DNA of 64,000 nt from CAWBRT01 sp963819175 (GCA_963819175.1 CAWFVJ010000013.1:248001-312000); one strand, 5' to 3'; shown: positions 37,243 through 46,268, numbered from the stretch's first letter. Notes: generated by a model from the letters alone, not told the origin. Translations and numbers: made by a program.

Positions 37243-38526
37243 TTATTCGTAGGCTTTCAGTTCCTTGCCTTTCGTTTCGGGAAGCATCAAGACCGCGATA
37301 ATCAACACCACGTATGCGGCGACCCCGAATACGGCGATCGCCTTGCCGAGGGTGATTGCCGCTGCCAGGTAACCGACCAGCGTTGGGAACAGAGCGCCGA
37401 CACCGCGTCCGAAGTTGTAAGCGAATCCCTGACCTGAACCACGCAGCCGCGACGGAAACAGCTCAGTGAAAAACGAGCCGATCGGACTGAACGTCCCGGA
37501 GACAAAGAACCCTAACGGGAAGCCCAGAATCAGCATCACTCCATTGCTGATGGGCAGGAACGTATAGCAGGTAACCGTGATGGCCGAACATGCGGCATAA
37601 AAGATCAGTGATCGCCTGCGGCCAAGATAGTCGGCAAGGTACGCTCCCACCATGTATCCGACCCAAGCGCCGATGATCGCCACGAACGTATATGCGCCGG
37701 TGTTCAGGACCGAAAGCTTGCGTACGGTTTTCAGAAAGGTTGGCAGGAAGGTTGTAATCGCATAGTAGCCGCCCTGGGCGCCAGTCGCCAGCAGGGAGGT
37801 CAGCAGTGTGGTGCGGAGCATGCCAGGCGAAAAAATCTCCAGAAAGTGACTGCTCTCGCCTTTGGCTTCCATTTGTTTCTTGGTCTTGGCGAAGACATCC
37901 GGTTCCGGCACGAAGCGCCGGATGTAGAACACGAGAAACGCAGGCAGGATGCCGATCCAGAACATGCCGCGCCAAGCTATATCCGCCGGGAAAATCTTGA
38001 ACAGCCCCATGTAGAAGATCGCAGCCAGGGCCCAACCGATTGCCCAACCGCTCTGCACCGTACCAACTGCTTTGCCACGATGCTGGGGGCGAATCGTCTC
38101 GCCCATCAGGACAGCGCCCACGGCCCACTCACCGCCAAAGCCGAGGCCTTGCATTCCGCGGGTAATCAACAATTGCCAGAACGATGTCGTAAACCCGCTG
38201 AGGAATGTAAAGACCGAGAACCAGATCACCGTCCATTGCAGAACCCGGGTACGTCCGTATTTATCGGAAAGCAGTCCTGCCACCCATCCGCCCAGCGCCG
38301 AGAGCAGCAAGGTCGCCGTGCCCAGCAAGCCTGCCTGTCCGGGGCTGATGTGCCAAAGGGCCATCAAGGTGGAAATCAGGAACGGATAGACCATCACGTC
38401 GAGGCCGTCAAGGGCCCAGCCGCCAAAGGTTGCGAATAGAGTGCTTTTCTCGGCGGAATTCAGATCCAGAAACCACGCTCGCTTCTGTACTTGTTCTTGT
38501 TTAGTCGGCGTATTGATTGTACCCAC
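37243..38526 (-). CDS. MFS transporter, sialate/organic-acid (SHS/AAHS) type
   Basis: 427 residues, GTG start at 38526 behind GGAGGAGGGG. Twelve membrane spans. The loop 2-3 signature is GGWVAGLLSDKYGRTRVL, and RGMQGLGFGGEWAVGAVLM plus the charged FGGWALDGLDVMVYPF in helix 1 place it in the SHS/AAHS branch of metabolite:H+ symporters, which take up lactate, sialate or aromatic acids. Uptake of an organic acid would suit the adjacent hydroxy-acid oxidoreductase, but this is inference. A clear terminator follows. Confidence 0.88.
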   Translation of the reverse strand: MGTINTPTKQEQVQKRAWFLDLNSAEKSTLFATFGGWALDGLDVMVYPFLISTLMALWHISPGQAGLLGTATLLLSALGGWVAGLLSDKYGRTRVLQWTVIWFSVFTFLSGFTTSFWQLLITRGMQGLGFGGEWAVGAVLMGETIRPQHRGKAVGTVQSGWAIGWALAAIFYMGLFKIFPADIAWRGMFWIGILPAFLVFYIRRFVPEPDVFAKTKKQMEAKGESSHFLEIFSPGMLRTTLLTSLLATGAQGGYYAITTFLPTFLKTVRKLSVLNTGAYTFVAIIGAWVGYMVGAYLADYLGRRRSLIFYAACSAITVTCYTFLPISNGVMLILGFPLGFFVSGTFSPIGSFFTELFPSRLRGSGQGFAYNFGRGVGALFPTLVGYLAAAITLGKAIAVFGVAAYVVLIIAVLMLPETKGKELKAYE

Positions 38527-38923
38527 GGCCCCTCCTCCAGTCGTCCAGGCGCCTGTTTACCAGTCGCTCTCGCTTCAGACTCGTCAAATGATTACGCTTG
38601 CACCGCCCAAGTTTCAGACGGTCTCGCACAGCAGCCCATCAAAATTCTCTTGTATTGCCCAAAAACGGATGTTGAGATGATACTCCATCTGGAGAGTTGC
38701 GCGAGCGATTTGTCAGCTCCGAAATTAGGAGCGCTCCCAACAGACCTGTGCAGGTCCAGAGTGACACCACCCCAGCAGCAAAGGATAGCTGCGACAGAAT
38801 CCGTTTTCCCATGGCCCGCGAGCGGTCTTGCAAGGCAGAAGCTCCCATGTGAATGCAAAGCGGAGCCCAGGCCGTGCCTTGTTGGGCCTCGTCGCCTCCT
38901 CAAAACCGTTCTCTTGTCAATTT
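38527..38923. other. Gap upstream of the MFS gene, one doubtful small frame
   Basis: About 400 bases. A minus-strand frame at 38639-38812 could encode a 57-residue protein with one hydrophobic stretch (SFAAGVVSLWTCTGLLGALL), but no ribosome site precedes it, so I leave it uncalled. No repeat recognised. Confidence 0.35.
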
Positions 38924-39976
38924 CTAGGCAGTCATGATGTATCTCGTGCCGGCTGTGTTGAGAATGAACTTCTCGGGCATCTCTCGGGCAAAGGTTGATA
39001 TGGCCTCGTACCCGGTGCAATGCGTGGGCGCGATGTAGTCCGGATTGATAGCCCGAATGTCCGCAACCGTCTTCAGAATCTGTTCCTGCCTGGCATTGAT
39101 CAGGTGGCAGCCGCCGATTATGGCGTACACTTTTTCAATTCCTGTCATCCTCTGCGCCTGTTTTACGGCGTTAACGATACCTCTATGGGCGCAGCTGGAA
39201 AGCACGACCAACCCCTTCCCTTTGATGTTGAAAACCATCACCTGTTCGCCGATGAACTGTTCCGGCACATACTGTCCGCCTCTCTTGGCCAGAAGATTAG
39301 GGGCAATCTTTTCATAGTCTGTTACCCGTTCGATCTTTCCCACGAACATGGCCCCAGGGATGATCGGGGTCGGACCGTTGATCTCCACGATTTTTACGAA
39401 ACCCAGCGCCTCAACATCCTCCCTTTTAAGGAGATTTGTCTGGACAATGTTGCCGTTGGGCCGTTTGCCGTAGTTGCCCACAAAAAATTCCTTGCCGATA
39501 TAGAGAGGAAGCTCTTTGGCCATTTCATGTCTCTTGGCCTTGAGGATCTCGATTAATCCGATCTGGTGGTCCCAATGATCGTGGCTGATGCCGAGCGCCT
39601 CCACCTGGCCGAGGCTGAGCTTGAGCAGGTCCATGTTCCGCAGGATGCCCGTGGCATTTGTCCCGAAATCGTAGAGGCACGCATGCGTCTTTCCATCGAC
39701 CACCGTTTCAATGTGGTAGGCCAACCCATGTTCAGCGTGGAAAGCAGCGTCCAGCGGGCTTGTATAGTAATCCGGTCTTTTCGCGATCTTATCGTCGCGC
39801 CGGTTGGCATCGGCAAGATTGTCAGTAATAACCGTAATAACGACTTTTTCGGCCTCTGGAATGCTCGTTCGCTCTTGCCCGCTTGGGGCTGCTTGCGCGA
39901 GGTTGCCAGCTAACAAAACCGAGCCTGCGGCTGCTGTTGTCTGTATGAACTTGCGCCGATCTAGTCCTGTTTCCAT
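38924..39976 (-). CDS. Tat-exported MBL-fold metallohydrolase
   Basis: 350 residues. Twin-arginine signal (LDRRKFIQTT, then an Ala-rich core and AQA, residues 5-30). The metal motif is SHDHWDH (about residue 132), with further ligands in SSCAHRGI (about 262) and PTHCTGYEA (about 320). The arrangement resembles the family of 7,8-dihydropterin-6-methyl-4-(beta-D-ribofuranosyl)aminobenzene 5'-phosphate synthase-like MBL proteins, but export to the periplasm suggests a different substrate. AAGGAT precedes the ATG. Monocistronic. Confidence 0.85.
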   Translation of the reverse strand: METGLDRRKFIQTTAAAGSVLLAGNLAQAAPSGQERTSIPEAEKVVITVITDNLADANRRDDKIAKRPDYYTSPLDAAFHAEHGLAYHIETVVDGKTHACLYDFGTNATGILRNMDLLKLSLGQVEALGISHDHWDHQIGLIEILKAKRHEMAKELPLYIGKEFFVGNYGKRPNGNIVQTNLLKREDVEALGFVKIVEINGPTPIIPGAMFVGKIERVTDYEKIAPNLLAKRGGQYVPEQFIGEQVMVFNIKGKGLVVLSSCAHRGIVNAVKQAQRMTGIEKVYAIIGGCHLINARQEQILKTVADIRAINPDYIAPTHCTGYEAISTFAREMPEKFILNTAGTRYIMTA

Positions 39977-40189
39977 AAGATCCTTTCTTCTATGCTCACG
40001 GGTGGGTTGTGATCCACCGGAATCTCCTGTTCGAGCCCGAGTCCCCGAAAACGAACAATTCGTTGACCTCTTGATACAGCCAAGCCGTGTGGTTGGGTGA
40101 CGCAGGAACCATGACGCTGGTTTTATTAAAAGTCAATAAATATCGAAAACCAGCTTTCATCCTGGCATTCCCATTACGGGCGAAATTCC

Positions 40190-40219
40190 TTGACGCTCTC
40201 CGCTGAATTGTCTTAAAGT
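40190..40219 (+). promoter_or_regulatory. Probable promoter of the threonine operon leader
   Basis: -35 TTGACG (40190-40195), 18-nt spacer, -10 TAAAGT (40214-40219). Transcription would start near 40226, a few bases before the leader frame. Confidence 0.45.
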
Positions 40220-40231
40220 AATTATTCTTCT

Positions 40232-40345
40232 ATGTTTATGCACTTTTCTCCCACACCCGGCAGCACAATAACACGCATGGCGTGTGTGCGAATTATTAGC
40301 ACATACGGCGCGCCGGGCGGAGACGGGGTCTGTAAGGGTTCATAG
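40232..40345 (+). CDS. Candidate Thr/Ile-rich leader peptide of the threonine operon
   Basis: A 37-codon frame (ATG at 40232; other in-frame ATGs at 40238 and 40277) ending at TAG 40343. It reads SPTPGSTITRMACVRIISTY in its core: four Thr codons (all ACA) and three Ile codons, the amino acids that normally control this pathway. It ends about 30 nt before an intrinsic terminator that itself lies before lysC. No ribosome site is seen, but the first ATG would be almost leaderless. The arrangement resembles the thrL attenuator of enterobacteria in logic, not in sequence. Confidence 0.45.
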   Translation: MFMHFSPTPGSTITRMACVRIISTYGAPGGDGVCKGS

Positions 40346-40374
40346 ATTAGCTCTCATAGATCACCACTCGTAAG

Positions 40375-40411
40375 ACCCACCGCATGGACGAGCCGGTGGG
40401 TTTTTGTTTTT
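40375..40411 (+). terminator. Intrinsic terminator before lysC (attenuator candidate)
   Basis: ACCCACCG (40375-40382) and CGGTGGGT (40394-40401) pair around an 11-nt loop and run into TTTTTGTTTTT. It stands 41 nt before the lysC start, downstream of the promoter, so it should control read-through. Confidence 0.8.
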
Positions 40412-40451
40412 CGGCTTCACTAATCACCCCGATCACCCTGAGGAGACAGCA

Positions 40452-41843
40452 ATGATCGTTATGAAATTCGGTGGTACTTCGGTCGAAGATGCGCAGGCGA
40501 TTGCCCGAGTGGCGTCCATCGTCGCCGGCCGTCGAGCACAAAAGCCGGTAGTGGTAGTCAGTGCCATGGGAGGCGTTACAGACGTGTTGGTCGCCATGGC
40601 GCGCGGAGCGGCCGGCACCGGCCTGCCCGCTTCCCTGAAGTCCCTTCAGGGCGTTCGCGAGCGTCACTTCGCTGCCAGCAAGGAACTGAAGGTCACGTCG
40701 CAGGTGAATCCGCAGTTGCAAGTGCTGTTCGACTCGCTGGAAGTAGTGTTGCGCGGAATTGCCGCCCTGGGCGAGCTTTCTCCCCGCACGATGGACAATG
40801 TGATGTCCTATGGCGAAATCTGTTCCAGCACGCTGGTGACGGCGGCCTTTAACGTCTTGGGGATCGAGTCCGAACTGGTGGATTCACGCGAATGCCTGAT
40901 CACCGATTCGGCCTTCACCCGTGCCGCTCCCGACTTCGCGGCAACCAACGAGCGCATGCAGGCAAAGTTGCTCCCGCTGCTCGCCCGCAACTGCGTTCCG
41001 GTGATGGGCGGCTTCATCGCATCCAACGCCAGCGGCATCACCACCACGCTAGGACGCGGCGGTTCCGACTATTCCGCCTCGATCGTGGGCGCGGCTCTCC
41101 CGGCTGATTGCATCGAGATCTGGACCGACGTCCAGGGTGTGATGACCACCGATCCTCGGCTCTGTCCAAGCGCACGAAAAATCGACGAAATGAGCTTTGC
41201 CGAGGCTTCCGAGATGGCCTATTTCGGTGCCAAAGTGCTGCACCCCGCGACGGTGATTCCCGCCGTGGAGAAGAACATCCCCGTTCTCGTACTCGATTCC
41301 AGACACCCGGAACGCGAGGGCACCTGCATTCGCGCCCAGGCCCCGCGCTGTCAGACCATGTTCCGCGCCATCGCCGCCAAGAAAAACGTCACGATCATCA
41401 GCATGAGGACGAACCGCAGACCAATGGCGTTCAGCTACCTCAAAGGACTCTTCGAGGTCTTCGAGCGTTATAGCCTGTCGGCCGATCTGGTTTCGACCTC
41501 TGAAGCAAGCATTTCCATTGCCCTGGATTCGGCCGGAATACTTAGCCCGCTGGTGCGGGATTTGAAAGAGCTGGGGGACGTGGAGTTGGAAACCGGGAAG
41601 GCGATCGTTTGCCTGGTCGGCGAGGAGATCAGGCACAAGATTGGAGTGGCGGCCAGCGTTTTCGGTACGTTGGCAAACGCGAACGTCAACATACACATGA
41701 TTTCGCAAGGCGCGTCGGAGATCAATATCGGCGTTGTAATCGAGGAAAGCGCCATGCCCGAGGCCGTCAGGCACTTGCACGCCAGATTTTTCGAGCAGCC
41801 ACAACCGCTGAGCGCGGCGGCCACGTGCGGGGATTTGAAATAA
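40452..41843 (+). CDS. lysC: Aspartate kinase
   Basis: 463 residues from the ATG at 40452 (GAGGAG upstream). Kinase domain with KFGGTSVEDAQA at the start, a catalytic/substrate region TTLGRGGSDYSASI at about 205, and TDVQGVMTTDPR. Two C-terminal ACT domains (about 320-460, NVTIISMRTNRRP and IGVAASVFGTLANANVNIH) should bind the feedback amino acid. It phosphorylates aspartate, the first step to threonine, lysine and methionine. First gene of the operon behind the attenuator-like leader. The length and insert resemble the ThrA-type kinases. Confidence 0.95.
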   Translation: MIVMKFGGTSVEDAQAIARVASIVAGRRAQKPVVVVSAMGGVTDVLVAMARGAAGTGLPASLKSLQGVRERHFAASKELKVTSQVNPQLQVLFDSLEVVLRGIAALGELSPRTMDNVMSYGEICSSTLVTAAFNVLGIESELVDSRECLITDSAFTRAAPDFAATNERMQAKLLPLLARNCVPVMGGFIASNASGITTTLGRGGSDYSASIVGAALPADCIEIWTDVQGVMTTDPRLCPSARKIDEMSFAEASEMAYFGAKVLHPATVIPAVEKNIPVLVLDSRHPEREGTCIRAQAPRCQTMFRAIAAKKNVTIISMRTNRRPMAFSYLKGLFEVFERYSLSADLVSTSEASISIALDSAGILSPLVRDLKELGDVELETGKAIVCLVGEEIRHKIGVAASVFGTLANANVNIHMISQGASEINIGVVIEESAMPEAVRHLHARFFEQPQPLSAAATCGDLK

Positions 41844-41880
41844 CCTGTTACCCGGGTGGTTGCTTCGGAATTTCCCGGGG

Positions 41881-41912
41881 TCCCCAACGAGCCCGCAGTT
41901 GGCTTGTTGGGA
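41881..41912. repeat. CCCCAACGAGCC palindrome (family B)
   Basis: TCCCCAACGAGCC and GGCTTGTTGGGA flank a 7-nt loop in the lysC-hom spacer. Related copies at 44531-44562, 56587-56616 and 62009-62041. Confidence 0.7.
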
Positions 41913-41969
41913 TGGTCTAAGGCACACAAATACAATTGCAGGATTTCCCATGATGTGGTGAGGTGAAGA

Positions 41970-43280
41970 GTGGCAACATCAACTAAGACTGCGGATGGTT
42001 CCATGCCCTATTCTGAATCGGCTCTCAAGGTTGCTATCGTCGGCTTCGGTACCGTCGGAAGCGCAGTGGCACGCATTCTGTGTAACGGAGTGAACCAGCC
42101 GTCGCTGCGCCTGACGCATGTTTTCAATCGTAACGTCGAGCGCAAGAAAGTCGACTGGATTCCCGGACATGTGCGTTGGTGCGAAAACATCGAGGAGATA
42201 CTTGCCTCCGATGCCGATGTGATGGTCGAAGTCGTGGGCGGAGTGAACCCCACGGGCGAGTGGGTGAAGCGCGCGCTCGAAAGCGGCAAATCGGTGGTGA
42301 CCGCCAACAAGCAACTCATTGCCCACTGCGGAGCCGAACTGGCCGAGGTTGCGCTCCGCGCCGGGCAGCACCTGGCCTTCGGGGCCTCGGTCGCCGGCGG
42401 TGTTCCCGTGCTTTCGGGTTTGCAGGATGGCTTGGCGGGGGATCATCTTTACAAGATTCATGGCGTTCTGAACGGCACCTGCAACTACATCCTGACCAAG
42501 ATCGAGAGCACCGGCATTCCCTTCGCTCAAGCGCTGAAAGAGGCGCAGGAGGCTGGTTTTGCCGAGGCCGATCCAACCGACGATGTCGATGGCTACGACG
42601 CGCGCGCCAAACTGGTGATCCTCGCCCGCGTAGGTCTGCGGGCCGAGGTGCGGCCAGAACAGGTCGTGTGCCATTCGATTCGCCCGGTTGAGATGATCGA
42701 TTTTGCCTACGCGCATGATCTCTACCTGCGCTCCACCGTGCGCCAGATTGCGCGCGTCGAATTGCGCGACGGCCATCTCTACGCCTCGGTACAACCGGCG
42801 ATCCTCCGCCGCGATTCTCCCCTCGCACAGCTCGAAGGCGGGCAGAACCTGGTGGTGAGCACGGGAGATTACGGTGGCGAAACGGTGTTCTCCGGCCACG
42901 GAGCGGGCGGCAATCCGACGGCGGTCGCGGTGGTTTCCGACTTGGTGGCGGTGTCGCGCAATCGCTCGCAGGGGCTGGAAAACCTCTCCAGCGGCGCTAC
43001 TTCGGTCTATCCCGTCAGCCATGATTTCGTAACGCCTCACTATGTTCGCTTTACGGTTCGCGACCGCCCGGGGATCATCGCCGCTTTAGCTTCCGCATTT
43101 TCCAATCATGGAATTAATATTGAAGCAGTACTGCAAAGACCCGACTGCGCGAAAGCGGCGTTGCCGTTCGTGATTACGCTGGAGGAATGCAGCACCTCAA
43201 AACTGGAGTCTGCGTTGGACGAGATCGGCAAGTTCGATTTCCTGACGCATCCACCGGTCCATCTGCCAATCCTTTCCTAG
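41970..43280 (+). CDS. hom: Homoserine dehydrogenase
   Basis: 436 residues with a GTG start at 41970 (GAGGTG upstream); an ATG at 42003 just before the Rossmann strand is an alternative. NAD(P) motif VAIVGFGTVGSAVARIL, VTANKQLIAHCG, and the substrate region NGTCNYILTKIE followed by EADPTDDVDGYDA. The C-terminal ACT domain (from about 355, VRFTVRDRPGIIAALASAF) implies threonine feedback. It reduces aspartate semialdehyde to homoserine. Next gene thrC follows after 8 nt. Confidence 0.95.
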   Translation: MATSTKTADGSMPYSESALKVAIVGFGTVGSAVARILCNGVNQPSLRLTHVFNRNVERKKVDWIPGHVRWCENIEEILASDADVMVEVVGGVNPTGEWVKRALESGKSVVTANKQLIAHCGAELAEVALRAGQHLAFGASVAGGVPVLSGLQDGLAGDHLYKIHGVLNGTCNYILTKIESTGIPFAQALKEAQEAGFAEADPTDDVDGYDARAKLVILARVGLRAEVRPEQVVCHSIRPVEMIDFAYAHDLYLRSTVRQIARVELRDGHLYASVQPAILRRDSPLAQLEGGQNLVVSTGDYGGETVFSGHGAGGNPTAVAVVSDLVAVSRNRSQGLENLSSGATSVYPVSHDFVTPHYVRFTVRDRPGIIAALASAFSNHGINIEAVLQRPDCAKAALPFVITLEECSTSKLESALDEIGKFDFLTHPPVHLPILS

Positions 43281-43288
43281 GAGCTTCA

Positions 43289-44515
43289 ATGTATTTACGG
43301 TGCAGTGTCCCTCAATGCGGTGCTCAGCTCGATTTGCATGACCGGGCTCTTGCCTGCCCACGATGCGGCGATTTGCTGGAAGTGGTCGTCGATAAAGTTC
43401 CGCTCGACCCGCCGGCTCTCAAGCGGCAATGGCGGGAACGGCGACTCTCCTTCGATCCCCGCGACGTCAGCGGTGTATGGCGCTTCCGCGACTTCCTTCC
43501 GGAATACCCAGCCGACACGGTGATCACCCTCGGCGAAGGAAACACGCCGCTGGTGCGCGGCAAGAGGACCGCTCAGTTCGCCGGTCTGCGCACCCTCTGG
43601 TTTAAGCACCTGGGGTGGAACCCGACCAGCTCCTTCAAGGATCTGGGCATGACCGTCGGCATGACCGAAGCCAAGTTCGTGGGCACCAAGGCGGTCGGTT
43701 GCGCTTCCACCGGAAACACCTCCGCTTCACTCGCCGCTTATGCAGCTCGCGCCGGACTGATCGGCAAAGTCTATTTGCCCGCCGGGCAGATCTCGATGAA
43801 CAAGCTGGCGCAGGCGCTTGACTATGGAGCGGAGCTGATCGAAATCCCCGGCAGCTTCGACGACGCGCTGAACGCGTTGTTGGCGTCGGTCAACCCGGAT
43901 CTTTATTTTCTGAACTCGATCAATCCCTTCCGTCTCGAAGGCCAGAAGACGGCCATGTTCGAATTGCTCGAACAGCTCGCATGGAAGATTCCCGATTACC
44001 TGATTGTTCCGGGCGGCAATCTCGGCAACTCGTCCGCCTTTGGCAAGGCGTTTGAAGAGCTCATGAAGTTCGGGCTCGTCGACAAGGTTCCCAAGATGAT
44101 CGTCGTTCAGGCGGAGGGAGCCAATCCCTTTGCCCGCATGTGGCGCGCCGGCACGCGCCAACTGGTGCCGCTGGACAAGCCTGAGACTGTGGCAACCGCC
44201 ATCCGCATCGGCAATCCGCGCTCCTGGAAGAAATCTCTGCGCGGCGTCGAATTCACCGGCGGCTTCATCATGGATGTGACGGACGAGGAGATCGGCGAAG
44301 CCAAGGCTATGATCGGGCGGGACGGTATCGGATGCGAGCCGGCCTCGGCAACTACGCTCGCCGGACTTCGTAAACTGCGCGCGGAAGGGACAATCGATCC
44401 CGATGCGGTGGTTGTCGCCGTGCTCACCGGACACGTATTGAAAGACACGGACTACATCATCAAGCACCGCAAAGCGTCCGAATCGAGAGAGGCGGCCGAA
44501 GTCCATGTCAAGTAG
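43289..44515 (+). CDS. thrC: Threonine synthase
   Basis: 408 residues from the ATG at 43289 (AGGAG upstream); the frame is open earlier, but that part overlaps hom and has no family similarity. The N-terminus has a small Cys4 zinc-ribbon-like unit (CSVPQCGAQL and CPRCGDLLEV). PLP Lys in SSFKDLGMTVGM (about residue 115), then GCASTGNTSASLAAYAA, and GGNLGNSSAFGKA binding the PLP phosphate. Converts O-phosphohomoserine to threonine. Overlaps the start of thrB. Confidence 0.95.
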   Translation: MYLRCSVPQCGAQLDLHDRALACPRCGDLLEVVVDKVPLDPPALKRQWRERRLSFDPRDVSGVWRFRDFLPEYPADTVITLGEGNTPLVRGKRTAQFAGLRTLWFKHLGWNPTSSFKDLGMTVGMTEAKFVGTKAVGCASTGNTSASLAAYAARAGLIGKVYLPAGQISMNKLAQALDYGAELIEIPGSFDDALNALLASVNPDLYFLNSINPFRLEGQKTAMFELLEQLAWKIPDYLIVPGGNLGNSSAFGKAFEELMKFGLVDKVPKMIVVQAEGANPFARMWRAGTRQLVPLDKPETVATAIRIGNPRSWKKSLRGVEFTGGFIMDVTDEEIGEAKAMIGRDGIGCEPASATTLAGLRKLRAEGTIDPDAVVVAVLTGHVLKDTDYIIKHRKASESREAAEVHVK

Positions 44516-45497
44516 CGAACCCATGAACCCTGCCCAACAAGCCAAAGGCGGGCTTGTCGGGGACCCCGCGGCGCGACCGACGGAGCTGGAAATCAAGGTC
44601 CCCGGGTCGATCGCCAACCTTGGACCGGGCTTCGATACTCTTGGCCTCGCCGTGCAGCTCTACCTGCGCCTGCAAGTGCGGCTTACCGGAGGCAATAACG
44701 ACCTGCAATTCGAGTTTCTCAATCAGCAACTCGATGGCGAAAACTACATCGAACGAGCCTTCCGCTTCCTGGCCGTGCAGCATGGAGGCTCATTCCCTTC
44801 CATGTCGGTCAAGGTCATCAGCGACATACCGATGAAAGGCGGCCTGGGCAGCAGCGCCGCTGCCACCGTCGCCGGACTGCGCTTGTATGAGGCGATCATC
44901 AGCCCATTGCCGTCGCAGGGACTGCTCAACGCGGCGTGCCACCTGGAGGGGCATCCAGACAATGTGGCCGCGGCCCTGCTCGGCGGACTTACCGCCAGTT
45001 GCCAGCTTTCCGACGGCTCCGCCTTTGCGGCGCGCCTGCACTGGCCGGAATCGTTGTGCTGCATTGTGCTGACGCCGCAACTGGCGCTCGCGACTTCGGC
45101 GGCCCGCAGCGTTTTGCCGAAACGGGTGCCGCGCGCCGACGCCATCTTCAATCTCCAGCGCGTTGCCTTGCTGTTGCAGGCGTTGCAGAGCGGCGAGTTT
45201 TCATTGCTGAGGGAAGCCTTTCAGGATCGCATGCATCAGCCATACCGCGAGCCGCTGGTGCCGGGACTCAAAGAGGCATTGTCGCTCGAGCACCCCGACC
45301 TGCTCGGTGTATGCCTGAGCGGAGCCGGCCCCTCAATCGCTGCCTTTGCCGAAAACAACCTGGACGCAGTCGAAGAGTTGCTCGCCAAGTCATACACCCG
45401 AGTCGGCATCCCATTCAAAATCCGCAAGCTTAGCGTGCATCAGAATGGCGAACCCACCGGCGGGGTCGCCCTCAACACAAAAAGCTGTTGCGTTTGA
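44505..45497 (+). CDS. thrB: Homoserine kinase
   Basis: 330 residues, GHMP kinase family. The ATG at 44505 overlaps the end of thrC by 11 nt. Motifs: KVPGSIANLGPGFDTLG near residue 30, ATP loop PMKGGLGSSAAATVAGL at about 107, and the C-terminal CLSGAGPSIAAF. Phosphorylates homoserine for ThrC. The first 25 residues (NPAQQAKGGLVGDPAA) are coded by a palindromic family B repeat and are not part of the kinase fold, so the repeat has been absorbed into the gene. An alternative is a start inside this part, but no later start with a ribosome site is seen. Confidence 0.94.
   Translation: MSSSEPMNPAQQAKGGLVGDPAARPTELEIKVPGSIANLGPGFDTLGLAVQLYLRLQVRLTGGNNDLQFEFLNQQLDGENYIERAFRFLAVQHGGSFPSMSVKVISDIPMKGGLGSSAAATVAGLRLYEAIISPLPSQGLLNAACHLEGHPDNVAAALLGGLTASCQLSDGSAFAARLHWPESLCCIVLTPQLALATSAARSVLPKRVPRADAIFNLQRVALLLQALQSGEFSLLREAFQDRMHQPYREPLVPGLKEALSLEHPDLLGVCLSGAGPSIAAFAENNLDAVEELLAKSYTRVGIPFKIRKLSVHQNGEPTGGVALNTKSCCV
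44531..44562. repeat. Family B palindrome inside the thrB start region
   Basis: TGCCCAACAAGCC and GGGCTTGTCGGGG flank AAAGGC-type loop sequence and are followed by ACCCCG, as in the copies at 56587 and 62009. Translated in frame in thrB. Confidence 0.65.
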
Positions 45498-45563
45498 AAC
45501 CGGGCCACCGCTGGCCTCGCTGCGCAGCGTACCTCACGCGAGTGCTGCGCAGCAAAAAGCCAC

Positions 45564-46166
45564 TTACTTAGCCTTGGCTGCCATTGCCTTCAACGGCTTG
45601 GTGGCAGCTTCCAGCAGATCCTTCTGCGTCTCGAACAGGGCGTCCATGCCCTTCTGGAAGGATTCCGCCGCGGCTGCGGCGGGCGCACCGCTGATGCTGA
45701 ACTGCTTGCCGGCGTCGGTCAGTGCCTTGCTTTGCTGTGCAGCAAACTCCAGCAGGCTCTTTTGCAATGCAATACCGCGTTCGACCGACTGCTGAGCGAT
45801 CTTCGCCGCGGTCGCCACGATTTTTTCGGCGGAATTTCCGCGCTCTTTCGTGGTCTCGACCAGAGCCGCGTTCTGCTCGACCACCATGTCAATGACGCTC
45901 TTCTGCGTTTCGACAAAGCGGTCGAAAGCCTGCTCGGCGGTTTCAAAGATCAACAAACTTGGGACTCCAGGAATGGCCTTCACGGCCTTCTTCAACACTT
46001 CGACCGCCTGGGCATTCTGTTGAGCGGCGACCTCGAGAACTTTCTTTTGCAACTCGGCTACCCGCTCCACGCCTTTCAGGTACAGGCCCGTCAAGGCCTC
46101 GCAATCCAGAGCTTCGCCGGTTGCGACCGGTGCAGCCTTCTTGGTTGACTTGGATGTAGGCTTCAT
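45564..46166 (-). CDS. Phasin-family protein
   Basis: 200 residues from the ATG at 46166 (GGAGGAAATC upstream). Almost wholly helical: repeated amphipathic stretches (LQKKVLEVAAQQNAQAVEVL, FVETQKSVIDMVVEQ, LQKSLLEFAAQQSKAL, ALFETQKDLLEAATKPLKAM) match the phasin_2 pattern. A short basic N-terminus (KPTSKSTKKAAP) recalls DNA-touching phasins. It coats polyhydroxyalkanoate granules. It is divergent from phaR, and a strong promoter with a downstream palindrome sits between them, so repression by PhaR is likely. The synthase genes are not in the window. Confidence 0.85.
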   Translation of the reverse strand: MKPTSKSTKKAAPVATGEALDCEALTGLYLKGVERVAELQKKVLEVAAQQNAQAVEVLKKAVKAIPGVPSLLIFETAEQAFDRFVETQKSVIDMVVEQNAALVETTKERGNSAEKIVATAAKIAQQSVERGIALQKSLLEFAAQQSKALTDAGKQFSISGAPAAAAAESFQKGMDALFETQKDLLEAATKPLKAMAAKAK

Positions 46167-46220
46167 GATTTCCTCCTTAAAGGAAAGGGGAATCCGTAAT
46201 CCCCATTGTTGCAATTAATG

Positions 46221-46231
46221 CTGCAATGCAG
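46221..46231. promoter_or_regulatory. Probable PhaR operator in the phasin leader
   Basis: CTGC-AAT-GCAG, extended to a 15-bp perfect palindrome TGCTGCAATGCAGCA (46219-46233). From memory, CTGC-N3-4-GCAG is the element reported for PhaR of Paracoccus denitrificans. It covers about +3 to +13 of the predicted phasin transcript. Next to it is GTTGCAATTAAT (46208-46219), shared with the small Lys/Ala gene at 57692. Confidence 0.6.
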
Positions 46232-46240
46232 CACGAAACC

Positions 46241-46268
46241 ATTCTAGCTGGTTTTTGAGGTCTGTCAA
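46241..46268 (-). promoter_or_regulatory. Sigma-70 promoter of the phasin gene
   Basis: On the minus strand: -35 TTGACA (46268-46263), 16-nt spacer, -10 TAGAAT (46246-46241). Start expected near 46234, about 68 nt before the phasin ATG. Confidence 0.7.

Noticed and set aside
38639..38812. 57-codon frame with one hydrophobic stretch
   Set aside because: No ribosome site and no homology that I can recognise.
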